This document shows positions 8,319 through 17,029 of a stretch of 64,000 nucleotides of DNA, in pieces. The stretch comes from Rhodococcus sp. 1163 (lineage in GTDB: Bacteria > Actinomycetota > Actinomycetes > Mycobacteriales > Mycobacteriaceae): contig NZ_MKKX01000033.1 in NCBI RefSeq assembly GCF_002091985.1, forward strand, positions 1 through 64,000. Reading direction: 5' to 3'. Within the stretch, counting starts at the first letter, position 1. Each line of letters starts with the position of its first letter. Both the position numbers and the translations under genes were made by a program. A model generated the notes under the pieces. That model saw only the letters and a list, made by a program, of their open reading frames with translations, was not told where the DNA came from and made no database searches.

Positions 8319-8900
8319 CTACGACGGGCTGGCTCGAATGTGGATACGTTCACCCTGGGGACCGAAAAGACTGAGTATTTCCACTCGGCGATCGTCGACC
8401 GCACCGAACCAATGTGGCACGCGCGTATCGAATTCCGCGGCCTCGCCCGGCTTCATGACGATGTCGTGTTCGCCGAGTACCAATCTCAATCTGCCGTTGA
8501 GAACGTAGAGCCATTCGTAACCCTCGTGAACGCGAGGATCAGGCTCGGCGCGAACGGGATCGACCACGAGCTTGTATGCCTGCATCCCACCGGGGCGTCG
8601 GGTGAGCGGGTGAATCGTCACATGCTCGCGTCGAATCGACGCCGAGCGCACCCGCGGATCCTCGACGGGCGGCGCAGTGACGAGTTCATCCAGGGGAATC
8701 TGGTGTGCCCGGGCGATCGGAAGGAGTAGCTCCAGGCTCGGTTTTCGGTCACCGGATTCGAGTCGGGAAAGTGTGCTGAGTGAGATCCCCGTCGTCTCGG
8801 CGAGTGCGGCAAGTGTGGTGCCACGTTCGCCGCGTAGTCGTTTCAGACGGGGACCCACAGCTGCGATGACGTCGTCGATGTCCTCTTCGGGGCTGGCCAT
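8319..8900 (-). CDS. XRE-family regulator with C-terminal cupin domain
   Basis: This 193-residue regulator joins an N-terminal lambda-repressor-like HTH (about residues 16-70, RLKRLRGERGTTLAALAE with LSRLESGDRKPSL) to a cupin sensor domain (about 110-190, HEGYEWLYVLNGRLRL and KPGEAAEFDTRVPHWFGA). Such two-domain proteins usually sense a small metabolite and control a neighbouring catabolic or transport gene. It is divergent from the membrane protein at 9001 with about 100 bp between, so that gene is a plausible target. The ligand is unknown. Confidence 0.88.
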   Translation of the reverse strand: MASPEEDIDDVIAAVGPRLKRLRGERGTTLAALAETTGISLSTLSRLESGDRKPSLELLLPIARAHQIPLDELVTAPPVEDPRVRSASIRREHVTIHPLTRRPGGMQAYKLVVDPVRAEPDPRVHEGYEWLYVLNGRLRLVLGEHDIVMKPGEAAEFDTRVPHWFGAVDDRRVEILSLFGPQGERIHIRASPS

Positions 8901-9000
8901 GCACCTATTGCAGTTTCAGCAAACGGATTTGTCAAACGGTGGCGCACAGGGTGAGTCGATCGCCGAAGTAGTGATCGAGTGTGCTCTCGACCTACATACT

Positions 9001-10110
9001 GTGGATGTGACCACCGACGTTACGTCGCAGCAAGTACCTCTACGCCGCTCGCGTGTCGTGCGGGACGCCTACGGTTCGACGACGGCCGAGGCTTTCATGA
9101 TCATCGCCATCGCGACGATTCTGCTCACCCGCCTGTATCTGGAGTTGACCAACTACCCGCAGGTCGGCGGTAAGACCCTTCACATCGCACATGCGCTGTA
9201 TGGCGGCGCGCTGATGATGTTCGCCCTGTTGATCGGGTGGATGTTCATCGGGTTCGCGGTTCGCGCACTTGCCGTCCTGCTCGGCGGAATCGGGTTCGGC
9301 TTGTTCCTCGACGAGGTCGGCAAATTCGTCACGAAGGACAACGACTACTTCTATGGCCCGTCCTCGGAAATCATGTACGTGCTCGTCGTCGTCGTCCTCG
9401 TGGGTAATCGAATCGTGCGCGACATTCGACGGCCTTCGCATCAGGAGACGTTGGCCAATGCGGCTCTGATAGCCGCGCATGGCATCGCACACGGACTGCC
9501 GGATCACCGGCGCGCTTGGGCTCTGCGGATGGTCGACCGGGCGGAGGCGGAGGGCGAGGACGCCGCGACCATCGCCGGGCTCCGACTTCTTCTCGAGAAC
9601 TGTAGGACCGGATCGGCACGACTGTACGACGCCCAGCAGTTCGCACCTCGGCTGATCCCGAAGTTCTTCAAGAGCCCTCGATGGGTGTCCGTTTTTGCGT
9701 GGGGCATGACCCTCGTATCGTTCCTGGGTGTGGTCTTCGGGATCGTCGAGTTGGTTCTCGGGAATCTCTATCTCGATACCCGTGACATGAACATCGAGGT
9801 CGAGGGCATGGGGGTAGCGAGCGGAATTCTGTTCGTGTCCTCCATGCTGACCTTTTCGCTTGCATTGCCGTCGGCGATCAGGCTCCGTGGAGGAAAATTG
9901 TGGCCACTGCACATGCTTCGCATCGCGGCTTTGATCTTCACGCTGCTGAACGCGTTGGTCGATTTTGCCCAGGAGGGATTCGGTGCGCTGGCCAGCGTCG
10001 CGATCGGATTGGTGGCGCTGGCTGTGTTTTCACATCGCATCAACGTCCGGACGGCGGAGATCGCCGAGGAGAATGCCGCACACGGCGATGTTCTCTCTAT
10101 GCCCCGCTAG
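9001..10110 (+). CDS. Multi-pass membrane protein of unknown function
   Basis: From the GTG at 9001 the protein has 369 residues. It has about four membrane segments in the first 140 residues, a soluble helical middle (about 145-215), and four more segments to about residue 345. A conserved-looking loop, LFLDEVGKFVTKDNDYFYG, follows TM3 and is acidic and aromatic. The start is uncertain: GTGs at 9001 and 9007 are both possible, and the TACATACT just upstream could be a -10 element of a leaderless transcript. Divergent from the XRE-cupin regulator. I do not recognise a function. Confidence 0.65.
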   Translation: MDVTTDVTSQQVPLRRSRVVRDAYGSTTAEAFMIIAIATILLTRLYLELTNYPQVGGKTLHIAHALYGGALMMFALLIGWMFIGFAVRALAVLLGGIGFGLFLDEVGKFVTKDNDYFYGPSSEIMYVLVVVVLVGNRIVRDIRRPSHQETLANAALIAAHGIAHGLPDHRRAWALRMVDRAEAEGEDAATIAGLRLLLENCRTGSARLYDAQQFAPRLIPKFFKSPRWVSVFAWGMTLVSFLGVVFGIVELVLGNLYLDTRDMNIEVEGMGVASGILFVSSMLTFSLALPSAIRLRGGKLWPLHMLRIAALIFTLLNALVDFAQEGFGALASVAIGLVALAVFSHRINVRTAEIAEENAAHGDVLSMPR

Positions 10111-11002
10111 GGAGTTCGAGTGTGCGAGTACTGACGAAAGTTCGAATCGTCTCGGTGAACGGATCTTGGAACTCGATCGATCGAGCCAGGAGCTGCAGCG
10201 GATGCGAATAGTCGTCACCGGCGACGTCGTAGAAGTCGGGGTAGAAGTTGTCACCCAGAATCGGCAGCCCCAGCGAGTTCATGTGAAGGCGCAGTTGATG
10301 TGTGCGTCCGGTGGTGGGTCGCAAAGTGTAGAGGCCATGACGGCGGTCGTGGTCGGTGAGCTCGACATGCGTTTCGGCATTCGGTTCACCGGGGACTTCT
10401 TCGGCGCGAAGTACGCCGCGTACCTTGATCATTCGACTACGCAGCGTCAGCGGAAGCTCGAGCTCTGGATCGAATCGTGCCACCGCGTGATAGACCTTCG
10501 TCACGGCGCGCTGCGCGAACAATTCCTGATATGCACGGCGAACTTCGGGGCGGACGGTGAAGATCAGCACGCCCGCGGTCAGGCGGTCGAGGCGATGGGC
10601 GGGGCTCAGGTCGGGTAGACCCAATTCTCGGCGCAGTAGAACGAGCGCGGACCTGGCGATATACGCCCCGCGTGGCATCGTCGCCAGAAAGTGTGGCTTG
10701 TCGATGACCAGTAGGTCACGGTCGTGGTGGAGGATGTCGATCGGGAACGGCACGACGGGTTCGAGCGGTGGATCGCGATAGAGATAGATATCGCTGCGCG
10801 GAACGAGCCGTGAGCTCGGTTCGATGGGCACTCCTGCAGCATCCACCACTTCCCGTGCAGCGATTTTTTCTCGCAGACGTCTCTCATCGTGTGGAAAACG
10901 ATCGACAAGATAGTCCACGACGGTGGGGAAGGTCTCGGTATCGGGCATTCGAATCCGAGTAGGACCGAGGCCGTCGCGCAGGGGAAGCGGTGCGCGGGCC
11001 AT
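10097..11002 (-). CDS. RluA-family RNA pseudouridine synthase
   Basis: This 301-residue enzyme isomerises uridine to pseudouridine in rRNA or tRNA. The catalytic motif HRLDRLTAG (about residues 136-144) supplies the nucleophilic Asp; a further GRTHQLRLHM segment near 240 is the conserved substrate-binding stretch of the family. An S4-like N-terminal region (about 25-70) precedes the catalytic domain. The last 14 bp overlap the 3' end of the convergent membrane-protein gene. The target nucleotide cannot be told from sequence. Confidence 0.92.
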   Translation of the reverse strand: MARAPLPLRDGLGPTRIRMPDTETFPTVVDYLVDRFPHDERRLREKIAAREVVDAAGVPIEPSSRLVPRSDIYLYRDPPLEPVVPFPIDILHHDRDLLVIDKPHFLATMPRGAYIARSALVLLRRELGLPDLSPAHRLDRLTAGVLIFTVRPEVRRAYQELFAQRAVTKVYHAVARFDPELELPLTLRSRMIKVRGVLRAEEVPGEPNAETHVELTDHDRRHGLYTLRPTTGRTHQLRLHMNSLGLPILGDNFYPDFYDVAGDDYSHPLQLLARSIEFQDPFTETIRTFVSTRTLELPSGA

Positions 11003-11084
11003 GGACCAACTCTAACGTCGGATCTGTCGGTGCAACACGAGGACTGTTACGAAGACGCGACGCCAGAGTCAGTCCACTGGCAGG

Positions 11085-12080
11085 CTAGATGGAGACGACC
11101 ATCTTTCCGGTGTTCTCGCCGCGGAGCAGTCCGATGAACGCCTGCGGCGCGTTGTCGATACCCTCGACAACGGTTTCGTCCCACTCGATGACGTTGTCGG
11201 CAAGCCATGTCGCCATCTTCTCGCTGAACTCACCGGCGAGATGCTGGTAGGAGCCGGCGATGAAGCCCTTCAGCATCAGTTCCTTGCCGATGGCCAGCGC
11301 CAAGTTCCGAGGCGCAGGGCTGGCTTCGGTCGAATTGTACTGAGAGATTGCTCCGCACAGTGCAATTCGGCCGTTCTTGTTCATCGACCAAATGGCAGCT
11401 TCGAGGTGGTCGCCGCCGACGTTGTCGAAATACACATCGATTCCGTCCGGAGCGGCCTCGGCGAGTTGCTTGGTCACCGAACCGTCGTGGTAGTCGAATG
11501 CTGCATCGAAGCCCAGCTCGAGTAGCCGAGCAACCTTGGCCTTGGACCCTGCGCTACCGATGACGCGAGACGCACCCATTGCCTTGGCGATCTGGCCGAC
11601 CAGCGAACCGACGGCACCCGCAGCACCCGAGACGAACACCACGTCGCCGGGCTTGAACTGTGCCACCGCGGTGAGCCCGACATAGGCGGTCAGCCCGGTC
11701 AGGCCGAGAGCTCCCAGATAGGCCGAAGGGGAGCCCTTGTCGAGGTCGACTTTCATGGCCGATCTGCCGTCGAGGACAGCGGTGTCCCGCCATCCCTTCC
11801 CGTGCAGCACGGTGTCGCCGACTGCAAAAGCGTCACTGCGGGTTTCGACTACCTCGCCCACGGCGCCGCCGTCGAGCGGCGCGTCGACCTGGAACGGCGG
11901 AACGTACGACTTGACGTCGTTCATCCGGCCGCGCATGTAGGGGTCGACGGACATGACGATATTGCGAACGAGTATCTGACCATCCTGAAGTTCGGGAAGG
12001 TCGGTCTCGACGGTGCGGAAGTTCTCCGGCGTCGGCTCACCGTGTGGACGTGAAGCGAGATGGATTTCCTTGGCGCGCAA
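11085..12080 (-). CDS. Zinc-independent NADPH-dependent MDR oxidoreductase (alkenal/curcumin reductase-like)
   Basis: This 331-residue medium-chain reductase resembles the leukotriene B4 dehydrogenase/prostaglandin reductase and CurA group, which reduce alpha,beta-unsaturated aldehydes and ketones. The nucleotide-binding signature is VFVSGAAGAVGSLVGQIAK (about 145-163). The N-terminus has DPYMRGRM, typical of the group, and no zinc-binding Cys pattern is seen. It starts 9 nt after the ohr stop on the same strand, so it is probably the third gene of the ohrR-ohr operon and may clear lipid-peroxidation aldehydes. Confidence 0.88.
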   Translation of the reverse strand: MRAKEIHLASRPHGEPTPENFRTVETDLPELQDGQILVRNIVMSVDPYMRGRMNDVKSYVPPFQVDAPLDGGAVGEVVETRSDAFAVGDTVLHGKGWRDTAVLDGRSAMKVDLDKGSPSAYLGALGLTGLTAYVGLTAVAQFKPGDVVFVSGAAGAVGSLVGQIAKAMGASRVIGSAGSKAKVARLLELGFDAAFDYHDGSVTKQLAEAAPDGIDVYFDNVGGDHLEAAIWSMNKNGRIALCGAISQYNSTEASPAPRNLALAIGKELMLKGFIAGSYQHLAGEFSEKMATWLADNVIEWDETVVEGIDNAPQAFIGLLRGENTGKMVVSI

Positions 12081-12089
12081 GGGGGACTC

Positions 12090-12518
12090 CTAGTCTTCGG
12101 TGACCGTGACGGTCACATCGATGTTACCGCGGGTCGCGTTGGAATATGGGCAGACCAGGTGGGCTTTGTCGGCTAGTGCCTGGGCCTCGTCGTGGGGGAG
12201 ATTCGGTAGCGTCACCTCGAGCGTCACCTCGAGCTGGAATCCGCCTGCATCGTTGGGACCGATGCCGACCTGGGCGCCAACAGCGGAGTCCGTCACATCT
12301 GCCTTGTTCGCACGGGCGACCATCTGCAGGGCGGAGTGGAAGCAGGCTGCGTAACCTGCAGCGAACAGTTGCTCGGGGTTGGTGCCCTGGCCGTTGCCGC
12401 CCATGGCCTCGGGGATCGCAAGTTCGAGGTCGAGGCGACCGTCCGAGCTGCGAGCGCGGCCGTTGCGACCTTCTCCGGTTGCCAGTGCTTCGGCGGTGTA
12501 GATGGTAGCCACAGTCAT
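12090..12518 (-). CDS. ohr: Organic hydroperoxide resistance protein (Ohr)
   Basis: This 142-residue thiol peroxidase reduces organic hydroperoxides, typically using lipoylated proteins. Both catalytic cysteines are present: C59 in AACFHSAL and C123 in VCPYSNATRGN, the latter pattern distinguishing Ohr from OsmC. The ATG overlaps the ohrR stop by 4 bp (12515-12518), so the two are translationally coupled. The MDR reductase gene follows immediately. Confidence 0.95.
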   Translation of the reverse strand: MTVATIYTAEALATGEGRNGRARSSDGRLDLELAIPEAMGGNGQGTNPEQLFAAGYAACFHSALQMVARANKADVTDSAVGAQVGIGPNDAGGFQLEVTLEVTLPNLPHDEAQALADKAHLVCPYSNATRGNIDVTVTVTED

Positions 12519-12958
12519 CCCTTTTCTTGGTGGAGTGCTTCGGCCAGTGCGGCCAGCACGTTCTTGAGGTTGGTGAGTTCTTCGACGCTCATGCCCGTCT
12601 GCGCGGCGAGCTGCATCGGTATGCCGGCGGCCTCGCTGCGCAGCGCGCTGCCCGCTTCCGTCAGGTGGATCTCGACTCGTCGCTCGTCGGACGTGAGACG
12701 CCGACGTTCGATGAAACCGAGGCCTTCGAGCCGTTTGAGCAGCGGGGACAATGTCCCGGTTTCGAGATCGAGTGCGGTGCAGATGTCACGGACGCCGCGC
12801 CCGTCCTTTTCCCACAGCACCAGGAGCACGAGGTACTGCGGGTAGGTGATCCCGAGTTTGTCGAGGATCGGGCGATAGGCGGCAGTGGTCGCTCGCGATG
12901 CCGAGTACAACGCAAAGCACACCTGGCGATCGAGTGCGAGTTCGTTGGTCACGTGCAC
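12515..12958 (-). CDS. ohrR: MarR-family organic peroxide sensor (OhrR)
   Basis: This 147-residue winged-helix repressor carries the OhrR signature LDRQVCFALY with the reactive Cys at residue 14, whose oxidation by organic peroxides releases DNA. The wing region reads LERRRL-type SDERRVEIHLT. The GTG at 12958 is the first usable start. Coupling to ohr and a palindrome 20 bp upstream indicate autoregulation of the operon. A 56-bp palindromic repeat separates it from metE. Confidence 0.93.
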   Translation of the reverse strand: MHVTNELALDRQVCFALYSASRATTAAYRPILDKLGITYPQYLVLLVLWEKDGRGVRDICTALDLETGTLSPLLKRLEGLGFIERRRLTSDERRVEIHLTEAGSALRSEAAGIPMQLAAQTGMSVEELTNLKNVLAALAEALHQEKG

Positions 12959-12977
12959 AAAGGTAGCGCACGTTTAA

Positions 12978-12989
12978 GTTGTTCGCAAC
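12978..12989. promoter_or_regulatory. Candidate OhrR operator
   Basis: GTTG-TTCG-CAAC is a short perfect inverted repeat 20-31 bp upstream of the ohrR start, embedded in the AT-richest part of the interval (TTTAAGTTGTTCGCAACC). Position and symmetry suit an autoregulatory site; no binding consensus for this genus was available to me. Confidence 0.4.
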
Positions 12990-13003
12990 CTATCTGGGCT
13001 GAC

Positions 13004-13059
13004 TGCACACTATCTCGCCGTTTCGACGGGATTCCGCCGATCGAGCCAGACAGTGTGCA
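13004..13059. repeat. 56-bp palindromic repeat, copy 1
   Basis: The element runs from TGCACACT to AGTGTGCA; with flanking bases the outer arms extend to 13 perfect bp (12999-13011 and 13052-13064). Its centre contains TTCGACGGGATTC. It has the same length, ends and core as elements at 59907-59962 and 60539-60594, but is in inverted orientation to them. It lies 15 bp past the metE stop, where it could also act as a terminator, and 45 bp upstream of ohrR. Confidence 0.85.
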
Positions 13060-13073
13060 GTCAGGGTTCGAAA

Positions 13074-15329
13074 CTACCGAGCCAGAGCAGCGGCCTCTAC
13101 TAGATTGCGCAGCGAGGCTTCGACCTCGGCGTTACCTCTGGTCTTGAGCCCGCAATCCGGATTGACCCACAGGCGCCCTGCCGGAACGGCCTTCAATGCG
13201 GCCTGCAAGGAGGCGGTGATCTCCTCGACGCTCGGAACCCGCGGTGAATGGATGTCGTACACCCCTGGACCTACGCCGAGATCGAATCCGACGTCGTTGA
13301 GATCGTCGAGGACTTCCATGTGGGAGCGAGCAGCCTCGATCGACGTCACATCGGCATCGAGTGCGACGATCGCATCGATCACCTCGCCGAACTCCGAGTA
13401 GCACAGGTGCGTATGGATCTGCGTGGAATCCGCTACCCCTGACGTCGACAGCTTGAATGCTCGTACAGCCCAGTCCAGGTAGGCATTCTTGTCCTTTGCG
13501 CGCAACGGGAGCAGTTCGCGTAGTGCGGGTTCGTCCACCTGGACGATCGCAATCCCCGTCGATTGCAGGTCGACGGTTTCGTCGCGGATGGCCAGTGCGA
13601 CCTGATCTGCGGTGTCGGCCAGCGGTTGATCGTCGCGAACGAACGACCACGCGAGGATCGTCACAGGGCCGGTCAGCATGCCCTTGACCGGCTTGTCCGT
13701 CAGTGACTGGGCAAAGGCGATCCAGTCGACGGTCATCGCGCCCGCCCGGCTCACATCACCGAACAGGATGGGCGGACGCACGCAACGCGAACCGTAGGAC
13801 TGAACCCAACCATTGGCTGTGGCCGCGAAGCCGTGCAACTGTTCCGCGAAGTATTGCACCATGTCGTTGCGCTCCGGCTCGCCGTGTACGAGAACATCGA
13901 GGCCCAACTTCTCCTGCAGTGCAATGACATCGGCGATCTCCGCTTGCATGCGACGCCCGTACTCGGCGTCGTCGATCTCGCCCTTGCGCAATTCGGCCCT
14001 GGCGATACGGATCTGGGTTGTCTGCGGGTACGAACCGATGGTCGTAGTGGGAAGCGACGGGAGGTCGAGTCGAGCAGCTTGGGCCACCCGACGGTCGGCA
14101 GCGGGGCTGCGATCGACTCCCACACCACCCTCTAGTCGCGTGCGAACCGCATTGTCGTGCACTCGGGGGTCGGTGCGACGGGATTCCGCAGCGACGCGTG
14201 CCGCAGCGAGTTCGGTTGCAACAGAGTCGGTTCCCTCTCGAAGTGCACGCGCGAGCACGGTCACCTCCTCGACCTTTTCTGCGCCGAACGCCAGCCACGA
14301 CCGCAGTGGATCCACGATCTGCGTCTCGGCGTCGAGCGTGTACGGAACATGAAGTAGCGAGCAGGAACTCGACACGGCGAGCGCACCGGCGCTGCCCAAC
14401 AGGCTCGCCAGCGTGGCCAGAGCTCGGTCCAGATCGGTCCGCCAGACATTGCGGCCGTCGACGATTCCTGCCACGAGAAGCTTGCTCGCCAGAGCGGGTA
14501 CCGCAGCGACCTGCTCGACGGTTCCCGGGGCCGTGAGATCGACCGACAATCCCTCGATACCGGTCGAGGCGAGTACGGGCAACGCGTCACCGAGGTACCC
14601 GAAGTACGACGCCAGCAGTATCGCCGGCCTCCCCTCGACGGCGCTGAGGTAGTCGTAGGCGCGTCCGGCGGCGGCGAGTTCGGCTTCGGTTCGATCCGCC
14701 ACGAGAGCAGGCTCGTCGATCTGCACCCATTCGGCACCTGCGTCGGACAGCTGTGTCAACAGATCCGCGTACAGCGGGAGGATTTCGTCGAGACGGTCCA
14801 GCAGCGGAGCATCACCGCCGACAGATTTCGAGAGGAGCAAGAATGTGACCGGACCGACGATCACCGGACGGGCCGGAATGTCCAGTGCGCGAGCCTCGTT
14901 CAGTTCGCTGAGAATCTTCTCGGGGTGGAGCGTGAATGTTGTGCTCGGGGAGATCTCGGGCACGAGGTAGTGATAGTTGGTGTCGAACCACTTGGTCATT
15001 TCCAGGGGCTGCACGGTGTCGTTACCACGCGCGGCGGCGAAATACCGGTCGAGATCGTCCTCGATGTCGCTTACCCGTTCGGGCAGGGCGCCGAGGAGGA
15101 CCGCGGTGTCGAGCACCTGGTCGTAGTACGAGAACGTGTTGATCGGTACGGAGTCGAGCCCCGCGGCCTTCAGCGAAAGCCAGTCGTTCTCGCGTAGGTG
15201 CTTGGCGACAGCGCCGAGCGCGGCGGCATCGATCTTTGCGGCCCAGTAGGACTCGACAGCCTTCTTCAGTTCGCGCTTCGGGCCGATTCGGGGTGAACCG
15301 AGAACCGTCGCGGTGAATTCGAATGTCAC
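13074..15329 (-). CDS. metE: Cobalamin-independent methionine synthase (MetE)
   Basis: This enzyme transfers a methyl group from methyltetrahydrofolate polyglutamate to homocysteine. From the GTG at 15329 it has 752 residues, close to the usual length. The duplicated barrel is visible, and the zinc ligands sit in the C-terminal half: [11 protein letters not shown] near 640 and [10 protein letters not shown] near 730. The GTG is preferred over an in-frame ATG at 15350 because GGAG lies about 9 nt upstream of it. A cobalamin riboswitch lies 5', so the gene is likely shut off when B12 permits a MetH enzyme elsewhere. Confidence 0.96.
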   Translation of the reverse strand: MTFEFTATVLGSPRIGPKRELKKAVESYWAAKIDAAALGAVAKHLRENDWLSLKAAGLDSVPINTFSYYDQVLDTAVLLGALPERVSDIEDDLDRYFAAARGNDTVQPLEMTKWFDTNYHYLVPEISPSTTFTLHPEKILSELNEARALDIPARPVIVGPVTFLLLSKSVGGDAPLLDRLDEILPLYADLLTQLSDAGAEWVQIDEPALVADRTEAELAAAGRAYDYLSAVEGRPAILLASYFGYLGDALPVLASTGIEGLSVDLTAPGTVEQVAAVPALASKLLVAGIVDGRNVWRTDLDRALATLASLLGSAGALAVSSSCSLLHVPYTLDAETQIVDPLRSWLAFGAEKVEEVTVLARALREGTDSVATELAAARVAAESRRTDPRVHDNAVRTRLEGGVGVDRSPAADRRVAQAARLDLPSLPTTTIGSYPQTTQIRIARAELRKGEIDDAEYGRRMQAEIADVIALQEKLGLDVLVHGEPERNDMVQYFAEQLHGFAATANGWVQSYGSRCVRPPILFGDVSRAGAMTVDWIAFAQSLTDKPVKGMLTGPVTILAWSFVRDDQPLADTADQVALAIRDETVDLQSTGIAIVQVDEPALRELLPLRAKDKNAYLDWAVRAFKLSTSGVADSTQIHTHLCYSEFGEVIDAIVALDADVTSIEAARSHMEVLDDLNDVGFDLGVGPGVYDIHSPRVPSVEEITASLQAALKAVPAGRLWVNPDCGLKTRGNAEVEASLRNLVEAAALAR

Positions 15330-15464
15330 TTCGTGTGTCTCCAGATACATGGCGTGATGGGTGGAACACCACCGTGCGCGCGAGTACGCCTGAGCCCAAG
15401 ACGAGACTTCAGGTCTACTCGCCCACTCCACGGGGCGGTGAACCGCTACGCACGGCGTGCGCAG

Positions 15465-15665
15465 CACAGAAGGCAGGTATTCGGACTCGCAGGCGCGCGA
15501 TTCTTCGAGTAAAGCTCGAGAAAAGCTCCTAGTGGCCGTCGCTTCCCAGAGAGGCTTCTCCAGTGCTTGATAGACGGCGGTCGTTCCTGCATACCGCTGC
15601 GGGACAATCCCGGATTCTCACCGGGTTCCCTCTTGCGTCGCCGTTGCGGACTTCGGGGCTCCTCT
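15465..15665 (-). promoter_or_regulatory. Cobalamin riboswitch controlling metE
   Basis: On the minus strand the leader holds the adenosylcobalamin aptamer hallmarks in order: GGTGAGAATCCGGGA (about 15607-15622), GTCCCGCAGCGGTA next to it, and the B12 box reading AGTCCGAATACCTGCC (about 15472-15488). It ends about 140 nt before the metE start, leaving room for an expression platform. The 5' boundary is approximate. B12 binding should repress metE. Confidence 0.92.
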
Positions 15666-15744
15666 TGGCCGCGGGCGAACCGACTGCATGCATGAGCATA
15701 GGCGCTCGGCAGCCTCCGGAGAAAGGGCTGCTACTCTCGGCATC

Positions 15745-15813
15745 ATGACGCGCACGTATTTTTGGTTTAGCAGGCCGGCCCCGGGTGGGTCAGCCAGCGA
15801 CACCATGCGCTGA
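15745..15813 (+). CDS. Leader peptide of the DAHP synthase gene (AroR-like)
   Basis: A 22-codon frame beginning ATGACGCGCACG encodes MTRTYFWFSRPAPGG... and ends at TGA 15811-15813. Four consecutive codons specify Tyr-Phe-Trp-Phe, the end products of the pathway served by the next gene. A TACTCT (15732-15737) just upstream could be a -10 element and give a nearly leaderless transcript. Strong hairpins overlap and follow its stop. This is the architecture of ribosome-mediated attenuation; a comparable aroR leader is, as I recall, described for Corynebacterium glutamicum. Confidence 0.75.
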   Translation: MTRTYFWFSRPAPGGSASDTMR

Positions 15814-15848
15814 CACCCCACCCCACGAGCCGGAATCGGACCGGCTCG
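15783..15848 (+). promoter_or_regulatory. Attenuator hairpins upstream of DAHP synthase
   Basis: Hairpin A pairs GGGTGGGTCAGC (15783-15794) with GCTGA...CCCACCC (15809-15823) with a 3-nt bulge, and so overlaps the 3' half of the leader peptide. Hairpin B pairs CGAGCCGG (15826-15833) with CCGGCTCG (15841-15848) perfectly. No T-run directly follows B, so control of translation or a later terminator is as likely as classic termination. The mechanism is inferred. Confidence 0.6.
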
Positions 15849-15901
15849 AAGTGCGCGTGGATTCACCGTGAACGAGTCGGTCTGGGAACAGGATCTTTTT
15901 C

Positions 15902-17029
15902 ATGACCATCGACACCAACACCACCGACATCAACACCATCGACCCAGCTCTGCACGATTCTGCTCTGGACGATCGACGGACGATCAGTATCAGTCCGCTT
16001 CTGTCGCCGCGGACCGTTCGGCGTGAGCATGCGGCAGACGATGCAGTGGCAGCCGTGGTACGACGCGGTCGCGACGGCGTCGTCGACATCCTCGACGGAC
16101 GTGACGACCGGCTGATCGTCGTCGTCGGACCGTGCTCGGTGCACGACACCACCGCGGCGATGGACTACGCCCGGAGATTGGCCACGAAGGCCGCCGAACT
16201 CGACGACCGCCTGCACATCGTCATGCGCGTGTACTTCGAAAAGCCGCGGACCACTCTCGGCTGGAAGGGCCTGATCAACGACCCGCATCTCGACGGCAGT
16301 TTCGACATCAACGAAGGCCTCCGTGTGGGCCGCCAGCTGCTCGTCGACATCTCGAGTCTCGGCCTTCCGGTCGGATGTGAATTCCTCGACCCCATCACCC
16401 CTCAGTACATTGCGGACCTGGTCAGCTACGGTGCCATCGGCGCACGAACCGCAGCCAGCCAGGTGCACCGTCAACTGTGCAGCGCGTTGTCGATGCCCGT
16501 CGGAATCAAGAACTCGACCGAGGGGGATGTTCAGGTCGCGGTCGACGGAACGCGGGCGGCGGCGTCGAGTCATGTCTTCCCCGGAACTGATCTCGACGGT
16601 CATTCCGCGTTGATCAGAACCGTCGGGAATCCCGACTGTCATGTGATCCTTCGCGGCGGCACCGACGGTCCGAACTACGACGCGGAGACTGTCGCCGACA
16701 CCATCGCGCGACTCCGGAAGTCGAATCTTCCCGAGCGAGTGGTGATCGACGCGAGCCACGGCAACAGCCGAAAAGACCACAACAAGCAGGTCGATGTCGT
16801 GACGGACGTGTCGGCACGGCTAGCAGCAGGCGAGCAGGGGATCGTCGGTCTCATGTTGGAGAGCTTCATCGAAGCTGGACGGCAGGATCTGACTCTCGGC
16901 CATTCGAACGAATTGACCTACGGTCAGTCGATCACCGACGCATGCCTGGATTGGGACACCACTGCGGCACAACTCGACGCACTCGCGGCCACGGTCAGCG
17001 AACGCCGCGCGGGCGGAACTGCACGCTGA
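15902..17029 (+). CDS. 3-deoxy-7-phosphoheptulonate (DAHP) synthase, class I
   Basis: This 375-residue enzyme condenses phosphoenolpyruvate and erythrose 4-phosphate, the first step of the shikimate pathway. It is the class I (AroF/G/H-like) type: GPCSVHD (about 79-85) for substrate binding, KPRTTLGWKGL (about 116-126), GARTAASQVHR, and a C-terminal IDASHGNSRKDH metal/substrate motif are all intact. ATG at 15902 has AGGA 8 nt upstream. Its leader region encodes a Tyr-Phe-Trp-Phe peptide. Its last 35 bp overlap the convergent AlkB-like gene. Which aromatic acid inhibits it cannot be told. Confidence 0.96.
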   Translation: MTIDTNTTDINTIDPALHDSALDDRRTISISPLLSPRTVRREHAADDAVAAVVRRGRDGVVDILDGRDDRLIVVVGPCSVHDTTAAMDYARRLATKAAELDDRLHIVMRVYFEKPRTTLGWKGLINDPHLDGSFDINEGLRVGRQLLVDISSLGLPVGCEFLDPITPQYIADLVSYGAIGARTAASQVHRQLCSALSMPVGIKNSTEGDVQVAVDGTRAAASSHVFPGTDLDGHSALIRTVGNPDCHVILRGGTDGPNYDAETVADTIARLRKSNLPERVVIDASHGNSRKDHNKQVDVVTDVSARLAAGEQGIVGLMLESFIEAGRQDLTLGHSNELTYGQSITDACLDWDTTAAQLDALAATVSERRAGGTAR

